Source of the DNA: Dyadobacter frigoris
GTDB lineage: Bacteria; Bacteroidota; Bacteroidia; Cytophagales; Spirosomataceae
Assembly: GCF_005280585.1 (NCBI RefSeq)
Contig: NZ_SZVO01000001.1
Location: 434,001-498,000 of the forward strand
Direction of reading: 5' to 3'
Length of the DNA: 64,000 bases
Part shown: in pieces, positions 18,662-27,862 of the stretch
Layout of the letters: every line of letters starts with the position of its first letter
Numbering within the stretch: position 1 is the first letter of the stretch
Position numbers and translations under genes: made by a program
The notes under the pieces: generated by a model
Told to the model about the DNA's origin: nothing
Database searches by the model: none
What the model saw: the letters and a program-made list of their open reading frames with translations, nothing else

Positions 18662-19837
18662 ATGGAAACCACCGACCGTTATTTGCAACGCGGCGTATCT
18701 GCATCGAAAGAAGACGTACACAAGGCAATCGAGAATATTGACAAAGGGTTATATCCAAAAGCCTTTTGCAAAATTGTTCCTGATACGCTCGCCGGAGATC
18801 CGGAATATTGCACCATCATGCACGCGGACGGAGCGGGTACCAAAACTTCGCTGGCCTATTTGTACTGGAAAGAAACCGGTGATATTTCAGTTTGGAAAGG
18901 GATCGCGCAAGATGCCATTGTGATGAATACTGATGATTTATTATGTGTAGGCGCCACGGGGCCGATGCTTTATTCATCTACTATTGACAGAAATAAAAAC
19001 AGAATTCCAGGTGAAGTGATCGCACAAGTGATAAACGGCGCGGAGGAAATTCTGGAAATGCTGCGCAGTTATGGCGTTGAAATATATAGTACCGGCGGCG
19101 AAACGGCTGACGTTGGAGATCTGGTACGCACTGTGACTGTGAACAGCACTGTGATTGCCAGAATGAAAAGGTCGGAGGTTGTTGACAATGCCAATATTAA
19201 AGCCGGTGACGTCATTGTAGGACTTGCTTCTTATGGTCAGTCGAATTACGAAACTTCTTATAACGGAGGCATGGGCAGCAACGGATTAACTTCTGCGCGT
19301 CATGATGTTTTAGGGAAATATCTTGCTGAAAAATATCCTGAAAGTTTCGATCCGGAAGTTAATAAGGATCTTATTTATAGCGGTTCAAAAAAACTTACCG
19401 ATTCCGTTGAGGGAACAGATTTGAACGTTGGACAATTAATCCTTTCTCCAACAAGAACTTATGCTCCCGTAGCCAAAGCATTACTTGATGAACTTCGTCC
19501 GCAAATCCATGGCATGGTACATTGCAGCGGTGGTGCGCAAACCAAGATTTTGCATTTTGTTGATAATCTGCATATTATAAAAGATAATCTGCTTCCGGTC
19601 CCACCTTTGTTCCGTTTGATCCAGGAAGAAAGCAAAACGTCGTGGCAGGAAATGTATAAAGTTTTTAATATGGGACATCGCCTGGAAATCTATTTATCCG
19701 AGGAAAATGCCGCCCGTGTTATTGAAATTTCCCAATCGTTTGGAATTGAAGCTCAGATCATTGGTCGTGTAGAAGCTTCTCCGGTTAAGAAACTGACGAT
19801 TTCGAGTGAGGCGGGAACGTTTTATTATGATAAGTAA
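18662..19837 (+). CDS. purM: Phosphoribosylformylglycinamidine cyclo-ligase (AIR synthase, PurM)
   Basis: This ATP-dependent enzyme makes 5-aminoimidazole ribotide in purine biosynthesis. The 391-residue length and the start METTDRYLQRGVSASKEDVH are typical of the longer Bacteroidota form. The HADGAGTKTSLAY loop, DAIVMNTDDLLCVGA, STGGETADVGD and the C-terminal NMGHRLEIY are seen. It stands alone, with a TAnnTTTG element upstream and a terminator at 19873-19914. Confidence 0.93.
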   Translation: METTDRYLQRGVSASKEDVHKAIENIDKGLYPKAFCKIVPDTLAGDPEYCTIMHADGAGTKTSLAYLYWKETGDISVWKGIAQDAIVMNTDDLLCVGATGPMLYSSTIDRNKNRIPGEVIAQVINGAEEILEMLRSYGVEIYSTGGETADVGDLVRTVTVNSTVIARMKRSEVVDNANIKAGDVIVGLASYGQSNYETSYNGGMGSNGLTSARHDVLGKYLAEKYPESFDPEVNKDLIYSGSKKLTDSVEGTDLNVGQLILSPTRTYAPVAKALLDELRPQIHGMVHCSGGAQTKILHFVDNLHIIKDNLLPVPPLFRLIQEESKTSWQEMYKVFNMGHRLEIYLSEENAARVIEISQSFGIEAQIIGRVEASPVKKLTISSEAGTFYYDK

Positions 19838-19872
19838 CGTTTTTGTAAAAGAGTAATTCTCTTAAATTTTTT

Positions 19873-19914
19873 AAAGGGTTTATATCAAAAATATTTTTTT
19901 GATATAAACCCTTT
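19873..19914 (+). terminator. Terminator of purM
   Basis: AAAGGGTTTATATCAAAAA pairs with TTTTTGATATAAACCCTTT across a short A/T loop, about 35 bases after the purM stop codon. Confidence 0.8.
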
Positions 19915-20071
19915 TCTATTGATTTAGAAGGGGATTTTATAAGTATTAATAAATAATTCTATTGAATAAAAATAGGGAGTAAATAGTTGATAATAAGGTT
20001 TGTCTAAAAATTTGGCATGAATGTTGTAGAAATACTTTTACAAATATTTCTCATCGTTAAATTCATCAACC

Positions 20072-21781
20072 ATGGAAAAATTCAACCTGAAAAAAGGGGA
20101 AGTTAGTTTCCTTATTCTGCTTCTTTGTTTTACATTCTGCACAAATCGAGGTTATACACAACCCACAATTTATTTTAAGTCGGTAATTTCCAGTGGTCTA
20201 AGTTCTCCAATACAGCTCGTCAATGCTGGTGACGGAACAAACCGAATTTTTATTGTCGAAAAAACAGGCGCTATTAAAGCTTACAGTGCTACATATGATG
20301 CATTAGGGACTTTTCTGACCGTAGCGGGAATTTTGACGGATGGCGAGCAAGGCTTGCTAAGTCTGGCTTTTCACCCGGATTATGCGGCGAATGGATTATT
20401 TTTTGTTTACTATACCAATAGTGACGGCAATTTGGAAATAGCGCGGTATAAAGTAAACTCCGTAAATCCTGATGTTGCGGATCCGGGATCAAAGTTGGTT
20501 GTTCTTACTGTGCCTCATCCGGGGCAGGCAAATCATAATGGCGGAGAATTACATTTTGGTAATGACGGAAATTTATATCTGTCAATAGGAGATGGAGGTG
20601 GAGGCAACGACCCCAACAACAATGCTCAGGACCCTACGAGGCTGTTGGGGAAAATTCTTAGAATTACGGTTAATACCACAGATTCAGGTCTTCCTTATAC
20701 CACACCTTCTGATAATCCTTATCCGGTTGGAAATACAACCAAAAATGAAGTTTTTGCAACCGGGTTAAGAAATCCGTTCCGATGGAGTTTTGATAGCGGG
20801 ACGGGTGATATGTGGATCGGGGATGTAGGGCAATCGGCTTGGGAAGAAATTAATCATCGTAGTGCTGCAACTTTATCAGGTGCTAATTACGGATGGGGCT
20901 GTTACGAAGGTAATGCTATACACAATAATGCCGATTGCATACCAAATGCACAATATCATTTTCCGGTGCATGAATATGCCACAAACAGCGCAGCTGGAAG
21001 TTCGGTTGTAGGTGGCGTTGTTTACAGGGGAACAAAATATTCACAGATGCAGGGCTATTATATCGGTGCTGACTTTTATTCTGGCAATATTCATGTGTTG
21101 GGGCCGGTTGAAGGGACAATTGAGACAACCGTCCAGACATCATCTTTTACCAACATTTCTGATTTTGGAGAGGCTGAGGATGGTGAAATTTATGCAGTCG
21201 CACTAACATCAGGAATTGTTTATTCTCTTTTACCCGAAAATCCATTACCGGTTGAGCTGATCAGTTTTACCGGTATTACAGGAAATGAAGGTGTAAAGCT
21301 GAATTGGCAGACATCTGTGGAAAAGAATTTTCGGGAGTTTGTTATTGAATATAGTACCAATGCGAAAAAATTCAGCCAGATAGGTACCATTAATTCAGAA
21401 AGTATGCCTACAGGGAAATCATATCAGTTTTTTCATCAGATTAATTATCCCGGAGATAAATATTATCGTTTAAAAATGGTGGATAAGGATGACAGTTTTG
21501 AATATTCAAAAATCATCAGTATCAATGGAAATGAAGATTTGTCTGCCAATTTTGTCCGGCCATCGCTAATTGATAGTAAAACGATGCATATTTTAATCGA
21601 TGAGCCTTTCAATTCTCTTGAACTGGTAAGTATTAATGGAAATATTGTTATAAAAAAAGACATCACCAATAAAAACGGAGACGTTAACATACCGGTAGAG
21701 TCTGTGTCATCGGGGATGTATATAGTAAGATTACTGGGGAATGAAAGGAGTGTAAACCAGAAAGTTCTGATTGTACAATGA
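20072..21781 (+). CDS. PQQ-dependent sugar dehydrogenase (soluble GDH-like) with type IX sorting domain
   Basis: The 569-residue exported protein begins with a signal peptide (ends near GYTQP). The six-bladed propeller of the soluble glucose/sorbosone dehydrogenase family follows, with the catalytic histidine region NHNGGELHFGNDGNLYLSIG and the PQQ/calcium-site-like GDGGGGNDPNNNAQ and TGLRNPFRWSFD. Residues from about 390 form a beta-sandwich linker and a C-terminal sorting domain (SSGMYIVRLLGNERSVNQKV), so the protein should be secreted by the type IX system and attached to, or released from, the surface. The family oxidises aldoses with pyrroloquinoline quinone; the true substrate is unknown. 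The gene is monocistronic with a terminator at 21809-21853. Confidence 0.88.
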   Translation: MEKFNLKKGEVSFLILLLCFTFCTNRGYTQPTIYFKSVISSGLSSPIQLVNAGDGTNRIFIVEKTGAIKAYSATYDALGTFLTVAGILTDGEQGLLSLAFHPDYAANGLFFVYYTNSDGNLEIARYKVNSVNPDVADPGSKLVVLTVPHPGQANHNGGELHFGNDGNLYLSIGDGGGGNDPNNNAQDPTRLLGKILRITVNTTDSGLPYTTPSDNPYPVGNTTKNEVFATGLRNPFRWSFDSGTGDMWIGDVGQSAWEEINHRSAATLSGANYGWGCYEGNAIHNNADCIPNAQYHFPVHEYATNSAAGSSVVGGVVYRGTKYSQMQGYYIGADFYSGNIHVLGPVEGTIETTVQTSSFTNISDFGEAEDGEIYAVALTSGIVYSLLPENPLPVELISFTGITGNEGVKLNWQTSVEKNFREFVIEYSTNAKKFSQIGTINSESMPTGKSYQFFHQINYPGDKYYRLKMVDKDDSFEYSKIISINGNEDLSANFVRPSLIDSKTMHILIDEPFNSLELVSINGNIVIKKDITNKNGDVNIPVESVSSGMYIVRLLGNERSVNQKVLIVQ

Positions 21782-21808
21782 GAATGTAAACATTGTATTT
21801 TTTAACAT

Positions 21809-21853
21809 AAAACCATCAATGTAAGCTGTTAGGCTTGTATTGATGGTTTTTTT
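21809..21853 (+). terminator. Terminator of the sugar dehydrogenase gene
   Basis: AAAACCATCAAT (21809-21820) pairs with ATTGATGGTTTT (from 21839). An inner AAGC/GCTT pair is also present. The stem is followed by a run of seven T. Confidence 0.85.
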
Positions 21854-21919
21854 ACAAAAAAGAAAATTAACTTACCGTCTTATTTTTATTTGCAGGAAAT
21901 TTTTCCGGACAAAAATACC

Positions 21920-21948
21920 TTATAACTAATAAATTAGTTATAAATTTG
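21920..21948 (+). promoter_or_regulatory. Palindromic operator overlapping the promoter of the WG-repeat gene
   Basis: TTATAACTAAT (21920-21930) and ATTAGTTATAA (21933-21943) form a perfect 11-bp inverted repeat around two bases. Its right end overlaps TAAATTTG (21941-21948), a match to the -7 consensus TAnnTTTG. A dimeric repressor bound there would block RNA polymerase. The gene starts 41 bases downstream. The repressor itself is not encoded next door. Confidence 0.5.
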
Positions 21949-21989
21949 AATGGAACAGAATTTCTCTTTTTTATCAAAAAACGGAATTT

Positions 21990-23315
21990 ATGATTGCCCG
22001 AAATAGTAAGTTTTTAGCGTTTGTAATACTTATGTGTGTCAGCTTTTTGTTTAAAGCAAATGCAGCGCAAAATCCCGACTGGCTTAAAAAATATCAGGAA
22101 CATGAGCAGTTTGGTGATGTATTTGTTGTCAAAATGATCGAGAAATCCGGCGATGCGTATAGCAGTTTCCTGGTGGATAAAAATGGTAACAAGCTGACTC
22201 CGGCCTATCGGGACATTGGGAAATTTTCAAATGGTCTGGCTGAATTTGTCACCTTTGAAAATCATCATGGGGCGTTGGGAATGCATGGGTATATCAATAA
22301 AAGCGGGAAAATAATTATTCCACCGATCTACCGGGGTGCAGGGGAATTTAAAGATGGAATAACGTATGTAATGTATCCCAAAGGCAGACAATTCGGGCTT
22401 ACTTATCTTGATACGCTGGGAAAGGAAGTTTACAAAATACCGGTTGAATTGTTTCCAAACGATTTTTTGATTGGCAAAGCCCAGGCAGCCTATGTCGCTT
22501 ATCATGATTGTCAGGAGGATTTTATCTGGTACGTTAATGGAAATCTGACGACGTTGAACTGGAATTTTGGAAGATATACCGAGATTGATATCAAAAAAGC
22601 GAAAGAACCATTTCGTTTTTATTACCACGGAAAATTCGGGATTGTAGACAAAAATCTGATTCTTCGTGTGCCGGTTGCGCTGGATGATATTGACTTGATC
22701 TACAAACATTCCGGGCGCGGTTTGGCAAGAGTAAAATATGGCAACAAGTTTGGTTATGTCAGTTCGAAAACGGGAGAAATTGTCATTCCATTCTTATATG
22801 ACGATACTCAAAAACCGTCTCTTGGCCGCTATTGGGTCAAAAAAGGAAATAAATGGGGTTGTATTAATAAAAAAGGAGAAACCGTTATTCCATTTTTATA
22901 TGATTACGCAGGACGGTTTATGGATGAAAACCGTGCTTCTGTTTCCCTTAATGGAAAGTTTGGCCACATTGATACGACAGGAAAAATTACCACGCCGATT
23001 ATTTACCAGTCTGCTTCCTATTTCAAACATGGGGTGGCCATGATTCAGCTAAATGATAAATACGCATACATCGATACCAGAGGAAAGGTGATTACAAAAA
23101 CCTGGTTCAGCGAAGCAGAACCTTTTAGAGAAGATATGGTTGTGACTGAAAAATATGGTGTCTTTTATGATATGTCACCAGACGGAAGTTTTCAGTTTAA
23201 AGGATTTTCTTCCGCCTGGAAAGCAACATTAATTATTGTGCTTTTATTTATTTTAGCACTTGTTCCAAAAAGAATTTTCAGTCGTTTTAAAGCTGCAAAA
23301 ACAAAAAATGGATGA
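21990..23315 (+). CDS. WG-repeat protein with C-terminal membrane anchor
   Basis: The 441-residue protein has a signal peptide (ends near KANAAQ) and about eight to nine WG (KWG/KFG) repeats, each of the pattern G-K-x-G-[YV]-[IV]-[DN]-x-x-G-x-x-[IV]-P-x-x-Y. Clear copies include GKWGCINKKGETVIPFLYD-like and GKFGHIDTTGKITTPIIY-like segments. A hydrophobic helix near the C-terminus (ATLIIVLLFILALVP) followed by basic residues predicts an inner-membrane anchor with the repeats in the periplasm. WG repeats are thought to mediate protein contacts, and no enzymatic activity is known. A perfect palindrome overlaps the promoter, which suggests regulation. Confidence 0.82.
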   Translation: MIARNSKFLAFVILMCVSFLFKANAAQNPDWLKKYQEHEQFGDVFVVKMIEKSGDAYSSFLVDKNGNKLTPAYRDIGKFSNGLAEFVTFENHHGALGMHGYINKSGKIIIPPIYRGAGEFKDGITYVMYPKGRQFGLTYLDTLGKEVYKIPVELFPNDFLIGKAQAAYVAYHDCQEDFIWYVNGNLTTLNWNFGRYTEIDIKKAKEPFRFYYHGKFGIVDKNLILRVPVALDDIDLIYKHSGRGLARVKYGNKFGYVSSKTGEIVIPFLYDDTQKPSLGRYWVKKGNKWGCINKKGETVIPFLYDYAGRFMDENRASVSLNGKFGHIDTTGKITTPIIYQSASYFKHGVAMIQLNDKYAYIDTRGKVITKTWFSEAEPFREDMVVTEKYGVFYDMSPDGSFQFKGFSSAWKATLIIVLLFILALVPKRIFSRFKAAKTKNG

Positions 23316-23343
23316 AGTTTATAATATTTTGCTTCCGGTAAAA

Positions 23344-24333
23344 CTAATGAAGAACTGATTTGGTATCTCTGATTTTCTTCCACTGTTTAATTTTTCTAAA
23401 AACATCCCATGCCGAAATACTATCCAGATCTTCCGTTTTGGTTTGTATATAACCCACTTTCGGGCCAACAGGCCCCCATCTTCCCGCATGTTTTGGCCGG
23501 TTTTTCGGGAATAGACCTAATGTATTTATTCCTGTTGCAGCGGCCAGGTGCATAGGACCGGTACTTCCTGCAACGAGCCCGTCCGTTTTTCGGATAAATG
23601 AAATAAGTTGGTTGAGAGGAAGTTTTCCCATTAAATCTACTACATGTGACGGCAAACCTTCAACCCAGGATTCTAATTCAATTTTTTCTTTTTCGGAACC
23701 CGTTATAAATATTCGGAATACATCCGGATCCAATAACGCGATAAGTTCAGAAAAGCGTTTTAAATCCCATTCCAACGCATTTCCATTCGATTTTGGATGA
23801 AGGATAATCTTGAATTTATCAGTATTTAAAAGTGCAGAAAATTCGTCCGGAAGTTCTGCAAAGTGATTAAGCTGGTAATATTGCCATATTTTTTCAGGGG
23901 CTTTTTTTATTCCCAGCGGTCTGAGAAGGCGAAAATGCAGAAGCGCTTCATGATCGTCTGATTGTTTTCTGCGCAGCCAAACCAGTCTGTTACATTTCAG
24001 CCAGTGATAAGGACGGCTTATTGTACCAATTCGTATTGGAATTCCGGCATCCTTGGCCAGCTTATTCAAATCCGGATGAGTCACCAAATGCAGGATGGCA
24101 TCAAATTTAAATTGTTTAATAAAGGCGATCTGCTCATTTGGCGACATAGCAAATACCGCTTCATAATCAATAAAATTATCAATGGAATCACTGGCGTCAA
24201 CAACCGCTTTGGTATATTTTCTTGCTAAAATTGAAACGCGTGCACCAGGAAAGCTTTGTTTTATATAACCGCAAATTGGCAAAGCCAAAACAACATCTCC
24301 GATAGCGTCAATCCTGGTAACTAAGATATTCAT
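23344..24333 (-). CDS. Glycosyltransferase family 9 (heptosyltransferase-like)
   Basis: The 329-residue cytosolic or peripheral membrane enzyme begins MNILVTRIDAIGDVVLALP, the hallmark start of the ADP-heptose:LPS heptosyltransferase family (GT9). The acceptor-donor region IILHPKSNG...EWDLKRF and the C-terminal GSTGPMHLAAATGINTLGLF are also seen. The family adds heptose to the LPS core; in Bacteroidota many members have unknown sugar donors. The frame extends 15 bases upstream to a TTG (24348), but the ATG at 24333 fits the family start. It converges with the WG-repeat gene. A HAD phosphatase of the heptose-biosynthesis type occurs at 39.0 kb, not linked. Confidence 0.87.
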   Translation of the reverse strand: MNILVTRIDAIGDVVLALPICGYIKQSFPGARVSILARKYTKAVVDASDSIDNFIDYEAVFAMSPNEQIAFIKQFKFDAILHLVTHPDLNKLAKDAGIPIRIGTISRPYHWLKCNRLVWLRRKQSDDHEALLHFRLLRPLGIKKAPEKIWQYYQLNHFAELPDEFSALLNTDKFKIILHPKSNGNALEWDLKRFSELIALLDPDVFRIFITGSEKEKIELESWVEGLPSHVVDLMGKLPLNQLISFIRKTDGLVAGSTGPMHLAAATGINTLGLFPKNRPKHAGRWGPVGPKVGYIQTKTEDLDSISAWDVFRKIKQWKKIRDTKSVLH

Positions 24334-24862
24334 TGTTAGTAACGTCAATCCGGTTTATAATAGATACGAAACACTTGCGAACTGTATGTCATACCTCTTA
24401 TCTTAAAAATATTGTACCAAAAAGAATATTGGCAAAGAGAAAGTAATTTTTATTCTGATGTATGTGTCTGTGGATACACTTCAGATATTTCAACAGAATT
24501 AGGACGAAATAAATTGCGCTGAAACGCGAAAATTTGGATTGTCGGTGAGCAGGAAAACTAGAAATCAGGAAGTAAATGTTGCAAAAGGTTTGTTTGATAA
24601 AATCCAGCTGGTCTTTCTGCGGAGCGTCGACAGACCAGCCGTCTTTTTGTCTTTGAATATACCAGATATCAAAATCTTTCTTTTCACCTTTAATTTACGA
24701 AGAGAAAGTGTTTGTTTTTCACTTATACGTTTTGTTAGTTTATCAAAATTGTTTTTGATCTATGTTTTTGAATCAATATCATCCGAAATAGAGATGCCGT
24801 AATTATGTACACGCTGACAAAGGTTAATCAATCTAGAATCAATCGTTTAAAAATAATTCTAA
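24334..24862. other. Gene-less spacer with a GC-rich hairpin
   Basis: The spacer lies between the divergent glycosyltransferase and GH18 genes. Its only notable structure is GCTGGTCT (24607-24614) and AGACCAGC (24632-24639), a perfect 8-bp stem around a GC-rich 17-base loop, followed on the + strand by CGTCTTTTTG. It could be a terminator, a structured leader or another palindromic repeat. An open frame of 87 codons across it starts with TTG and has no coding character. Confidence 0.4.
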
Positions 24863-25861
24863 GTGAATAACAAAAATAATACACTCAAACTTTTTGTTCC
24901 TGCTCTGCTTTGCAGCTTACTTTTTCTACCTTCTGCATGTAGCAAAAGATCTATAACAGCCGACAGTTTCAAATCCACATTCCTCGTTATAGGATACCTA
25001 CCCGGACGGGAAAATTTATTACAATCAGCAAACACAATTGATTACAGTAAAATCACACATCTCAATATTGCTTTTATCAATCCTGATTCTGCCGGCAATT
25101 TAAAAGGAACAGAAAATCTGAAAGCTGTTGCTGCTATTGCTCATTCAAAAAATGTCAAAATCATGGCATCCATCGGCGGAGGTGGCGCTCCCAAATATTA
25201 CCCTTCGTTTTTGATTGGGGACAAAAAGGCAAAACTGATAACTGAGCTTGTAAATCTGGCCGTGGAAAGTAATCTGGATGGAATTGATGTGGATTTGGAA
25301 GGTGCTCTGATTGATGCCAATTATGAAAATTTTGTGATCGATCTGGCTGCGCAATTAAAACAAAAAAATAAAATGATCACGGCGGCCATCGCGACTGTTT
25401 ACAAAGATCAGTTTACAGATAAAGCACTGGCACAATTCGATTTTGTTAACATCATGTCTTATGACAAAACCGGTCCGTGGAATCTCGCAAAACCTGGTCC
25501 GCACGCACCTTATGAAATGGCAGTTGAAGATATTGAATACTGGAATAAAACCCGAGGAATTTCAAAAGAAAAACTGAGTTTGGGCGTTCCTTTTTACGGA
25601 TATGGTTTTGGGGGAACGGCACCCGAAAGTATTTCCTGGAAAAATATTTTGCTTAATTATCCCGAGGCCATTCAGACAGATGAATTCAATGTAAACAGCG
25701 GTACTATTTATTACAATGGAATTCCGACAATTCGTAAAAAAACTACATTAGCTTTGGATAAAACAGGAGGTATTATGATCTGGCAATTGTTGCAGGACGA
25801 CAATGGTCCGCAATCGCTTCTGGGAAATATAAATTATGTTATTCAGTCCAAAGGAAAATAA
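24863..25861 (+). CDS. Glycoside hydrolase family 18 lipoprotein (chitinase / endo-N-acetylglucosaminidase-like)
   Basis: The 332-residue lipoprotein (lipobox LPSAC, Cys26) has a GH18 TIM barrel. The catalytic motif DGIDVDLE is complete at 139-146 with Glu146 as acid, SIGGGG (103-108) is the usual second motif, MSYD and the C-terminal GGIMIWQLLQDD complete the fold. GH18 enzymes cut beta-1,4-N-acetylglucosamine linkages in chitin, peptidoglycan or N-glycans, and the compact barrel without an insertion domain leans to short or glycoprotein substrates. The start is GTG at 24863. It is co-directional with three following genes that have gaps of 21, 62 and 115 bases. Confidence 0.88.
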   Translation: MNNKNNTLKLFVPALLCSLLFLPSACSKRSITADSFKSTFLVIGYLPGRENLLQSANTIDYSKITHLNIAFINPDSAGNLKGTENLKAVAAIAHSKNVKIMASIGGGGAPKYYPSFLIGDKKAKLITELVNLAVESNLDGIDVDLEGALIDANYENFVIDLAAQLKQKNKMITAAIATVYKDQFTDKALAQFDFVNIMSYDKTGPWNLAKPGPHAPYEMAVEDIEYWNKTRGISKEKLSLGVPFYGYGFGGTAPESISWKNILLNYPEAIQTDEFNVNSGTIYYNGIPTIRKKTTLALDKTGGIMIWQLLQDDNGPQSLLGNINYVIQSKGK

Positions 25862-25882
25862 CGAGTCATATGTATCAGGAAA

Positions 25883-26578
25883 ATGAATAAATACTTCGCC
25901 CCGCTTATACTTTTCTTATTCTCCGCGGTGCCGGCTTTTTCTCAAAATATTCGAATCCAAATTGTTGCTCCAAAGGAATTTAAAGGGCGTAAGGCAATTT
26001 TGCTTACCCGGGAAAAAGGATTTGCGGCTATTGTACATTCGATCAAGCTTAATTCCGATATTTTCAATCTTGAAATTGCCGGCGACCTGGTTCCTGACCT
26101 ATATCAGCTGCATGTTTCTCAGGTCAAAGGCTCATTATTTTTCTTTTTGGAACCTGGGTCTAAAATTCAGCTGGATACCACGGATGTTTCCAAATCCATC
26201 GTAACCAATTCAAAAAGTAATCCTGAATGGAAATTATTTCAGGACAATCTTCAAAAACCTTATGATCAGCGAATTAATGATTATTCCCAAGGGGAAAAAC
26301 GTGCTCGTAAAGAAAGAAATGCGGATAGTCTAAACTTCTGGGTTGACAAACAAGCCGTTGAAAAAGAAGATCTGGTTAAGAAAACCGGTGAATATATAGC
26401 AGATCATCCTGATTCATACGTCAGTCTTTATCTTTTAAAAATCAATTGGTATGCATTTAAAAATGATAAGCTTTTTGAAAGATTGGCTAAATCAATGGCA
26501 GGGCACAGAACCTATAAATTTTTAGAGGAAAAAAATAGAAAAACAGAGAAGTCCGGAGTTTTGGGACACAATTTATAA
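25883..26578 (+). CDS. DUF4369-type exported protein lacking the TlpA thioredoxin domain (truncated?)
   Basis: The 231-residue protein has a signal peptide (ends AFSQ) and an N-terminal DUF4369-like beta domain. A helical region (KQAVEKEDLVKKTGEYIADHPDSYVSLYLLKINWYA) follows, which in many Bacteroidota proteins leads directly into a TlpA/ResA-type thioredoxin fold. The sequence stops soon after HRTYKFLEEKNRKT, exactly where that thioredoxin domain would begin, and no CxxC follows in any frame before the next gene. It is either a naturally short paralogue or one truncated by an old deletion. It is probably cotranscribed with the GH18 gene, 21 bases upstream. Confidence 0.6.
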   Translation: MNKYFAPLILFLFSAVPAFSQNIRIQIVAPKEFKGRKAILLTREKGFAAIVHSIKLNSDIFNLEIAGDLVPDLYQLHVSQVKGSLFFFLEPGSKIQLDTTDVSKSIVTNSKSNPEWKLFQDNLQKPYDQRINDYSQGEKRARKERNADSLNFWVDKQAVEKEDLVKKTGEYIADHPDSYVSLYLLKINWYAFKNDKLFERLAKSMAGHRTYKFLEEKNRKTEKSGVLGHNL

Positions 26579-26640
26579 TTACTGAGAATAATACAAATTT
26601 TGTTGGTAACTTATCTTTTGATTTAAAAGAAAATCTTCCG

Positions 26641-27747
26641 ATGAAAATGTTCTCCAGAAAACCATTATTGGTACTCATCTTAATTTTGGCAATTGCTTTT
26701 ATATACACCTCATTACCAAGGGCCTGGTATGAAAAAAGTACTTATGGTACAGAACTTCCTCAATCTGCCTTATTGCCGCCAGTTGTAAAAAACAATCTAT
26801 CAAAGTTTATTTTAGATACAGCCCAAAATGCGCAAGCCGTGGTTATTTTACATGATGAAAAAATAGTCCTGGAAGTTGGAGATACTGAAAAGTTGATCAA
26901 TTGCCATTCTGCAAGGAAAAGTATTATGAGCCTTTTGATCGGTATAGCGAAAGAAAAAGGATTTTTGACATTGAATGAAACATTAGGTGTGCTCGGAATT
27001 GATGAAAGTAAAATGCCGCTGACACCACAGGAAAAATCTGCAACTATCAGAGATTTACTGATGGCTCGCTCAGGCGTATATCTTCCGGCGGAAGCAGAAA
27101 CTGATTTCGCAAAAGCGCACCGTCCCAAAAGAGAGCAATACAAACCAGGAGAATTCTTCTTTTATAACAATTTTGATTTTAATGTGCTTGGTGCGATTCT
27201 TGAAAAAAAGACAGGAAAAACAATAGGCGAGTTTATGGAAAAATATCTGGCTGAGCCTTTGGGTATGCAGGAATTTGCGCCTTCCAATATCGTCTACGGG
27301 AATCCGTGGCCTGTTCGAAGCGACAATTCTGATTATCGCGTTTACTGGATGTATTTGAGTGCCCGTGATTTTGCGAGAGTCGGCGAGTTGGTAGCACAAA
27401 AAGGAAAGTGGAATAATAAGCAAATTGTATCAGCTCAATGGATTGAAGAAAGTACAAAAATGTATACTGACAGTCTGGATGAAAGTATGTGGCCTTTTGA
27501 CGGTTATTCCTATTTGTGGTGGTTGGATAAAGACAATAATACGATTTGGGCGGATGGATATGGCGGCCAATTTTTGTTGATTGACGCAGCCAGAAATCTT
27601 GTTTTATCTCAAAGAAATTTCACCGGAAATTCTTTAATTACCTCAGGATTATTTCAATTGAAAAAGAAAAGAGATGGCAGCAGGCGGCAACTTATGTATG
27701 TGTACGATCATATGAAAAACTTTATCTCTGGTACTTCAGGAAATTAA
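26641..27747 (+). CDS. Serine hydrolase, class C beta-lactamase-like, membrane-anchored
   Basis: The 368-residue protein has one N-terminal helix (LLVLILILAIAFIYTSL) and a beta-lactamase/penicillin-binding fold. The SxxK nucleophile motif is probably SARK at 90-93 in NCHSARKSIMSLL, the YxN motif is YNN at 175-177, and the third motif region is WADGYGGQFLLID. Relatives hydrolyse esters, D-amino peptides or polymers (for example EstB and 6-aminohexanoate-dimer hydrolase), and resistance to beta-lactams should not be assumed. It follows the DUF4369 gene by 62 bases. Confidence 0.83.
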   Translation: MKMFSRKPLLVLILILAIAFIYTSLPRAWYEKSTYGTELPQSALLPPVVKNNLSKFILDTAQNAQAVVILHDEKIVLEVGDTEKLINCHSARKSIMSLLIGIAKEKGFLTLNETLGVLGIDESKMPLTPQEKSATIRDLLMARSGVYLPAEAETDFAKAHRPKREQYKPGEFFFYNNFDFNVLGAILEKKTGKTIGEFMEKYLAEPLGMQEFAPSNIVYGNPWPVRSDNSDYRVYWMYLSARDFARVGELVAQKGKWNNKQIVSAQWIEESTKMYTDSLDESMWPFDGYSYLWWLDKDNNTIWADGYGGQFLLIDAARNLVLSQRNFTGNSLITSGLFQLKKKRDGSRRQLMYVYDHMKNFISGTSGN

Positions 27748-27862
27748 TGCCTGATTAAATTTTTTTGTATCTTAATTTGTAATTTTCAAACTTGTTTAGA
27801 AAATAAAAGTATCTGTAAGTCAGTCGGTTACTTATTGTTAATAACTTATTTATCATACGACT

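Noticed and set aside
22227-22709. 160-codon minus-strand frame inside the WG-repeat gene
   Set aside because: Antisense of the repeated KWG/KFG coding units; repeats create long open antisense frames.
24539-24802. 87-codon + strand frame between GT9 and GH18 genes
   Set aside because: It starts with TTG, has no domain or signal peptide, and crosses the GC-rich hairpin; composition looks random.
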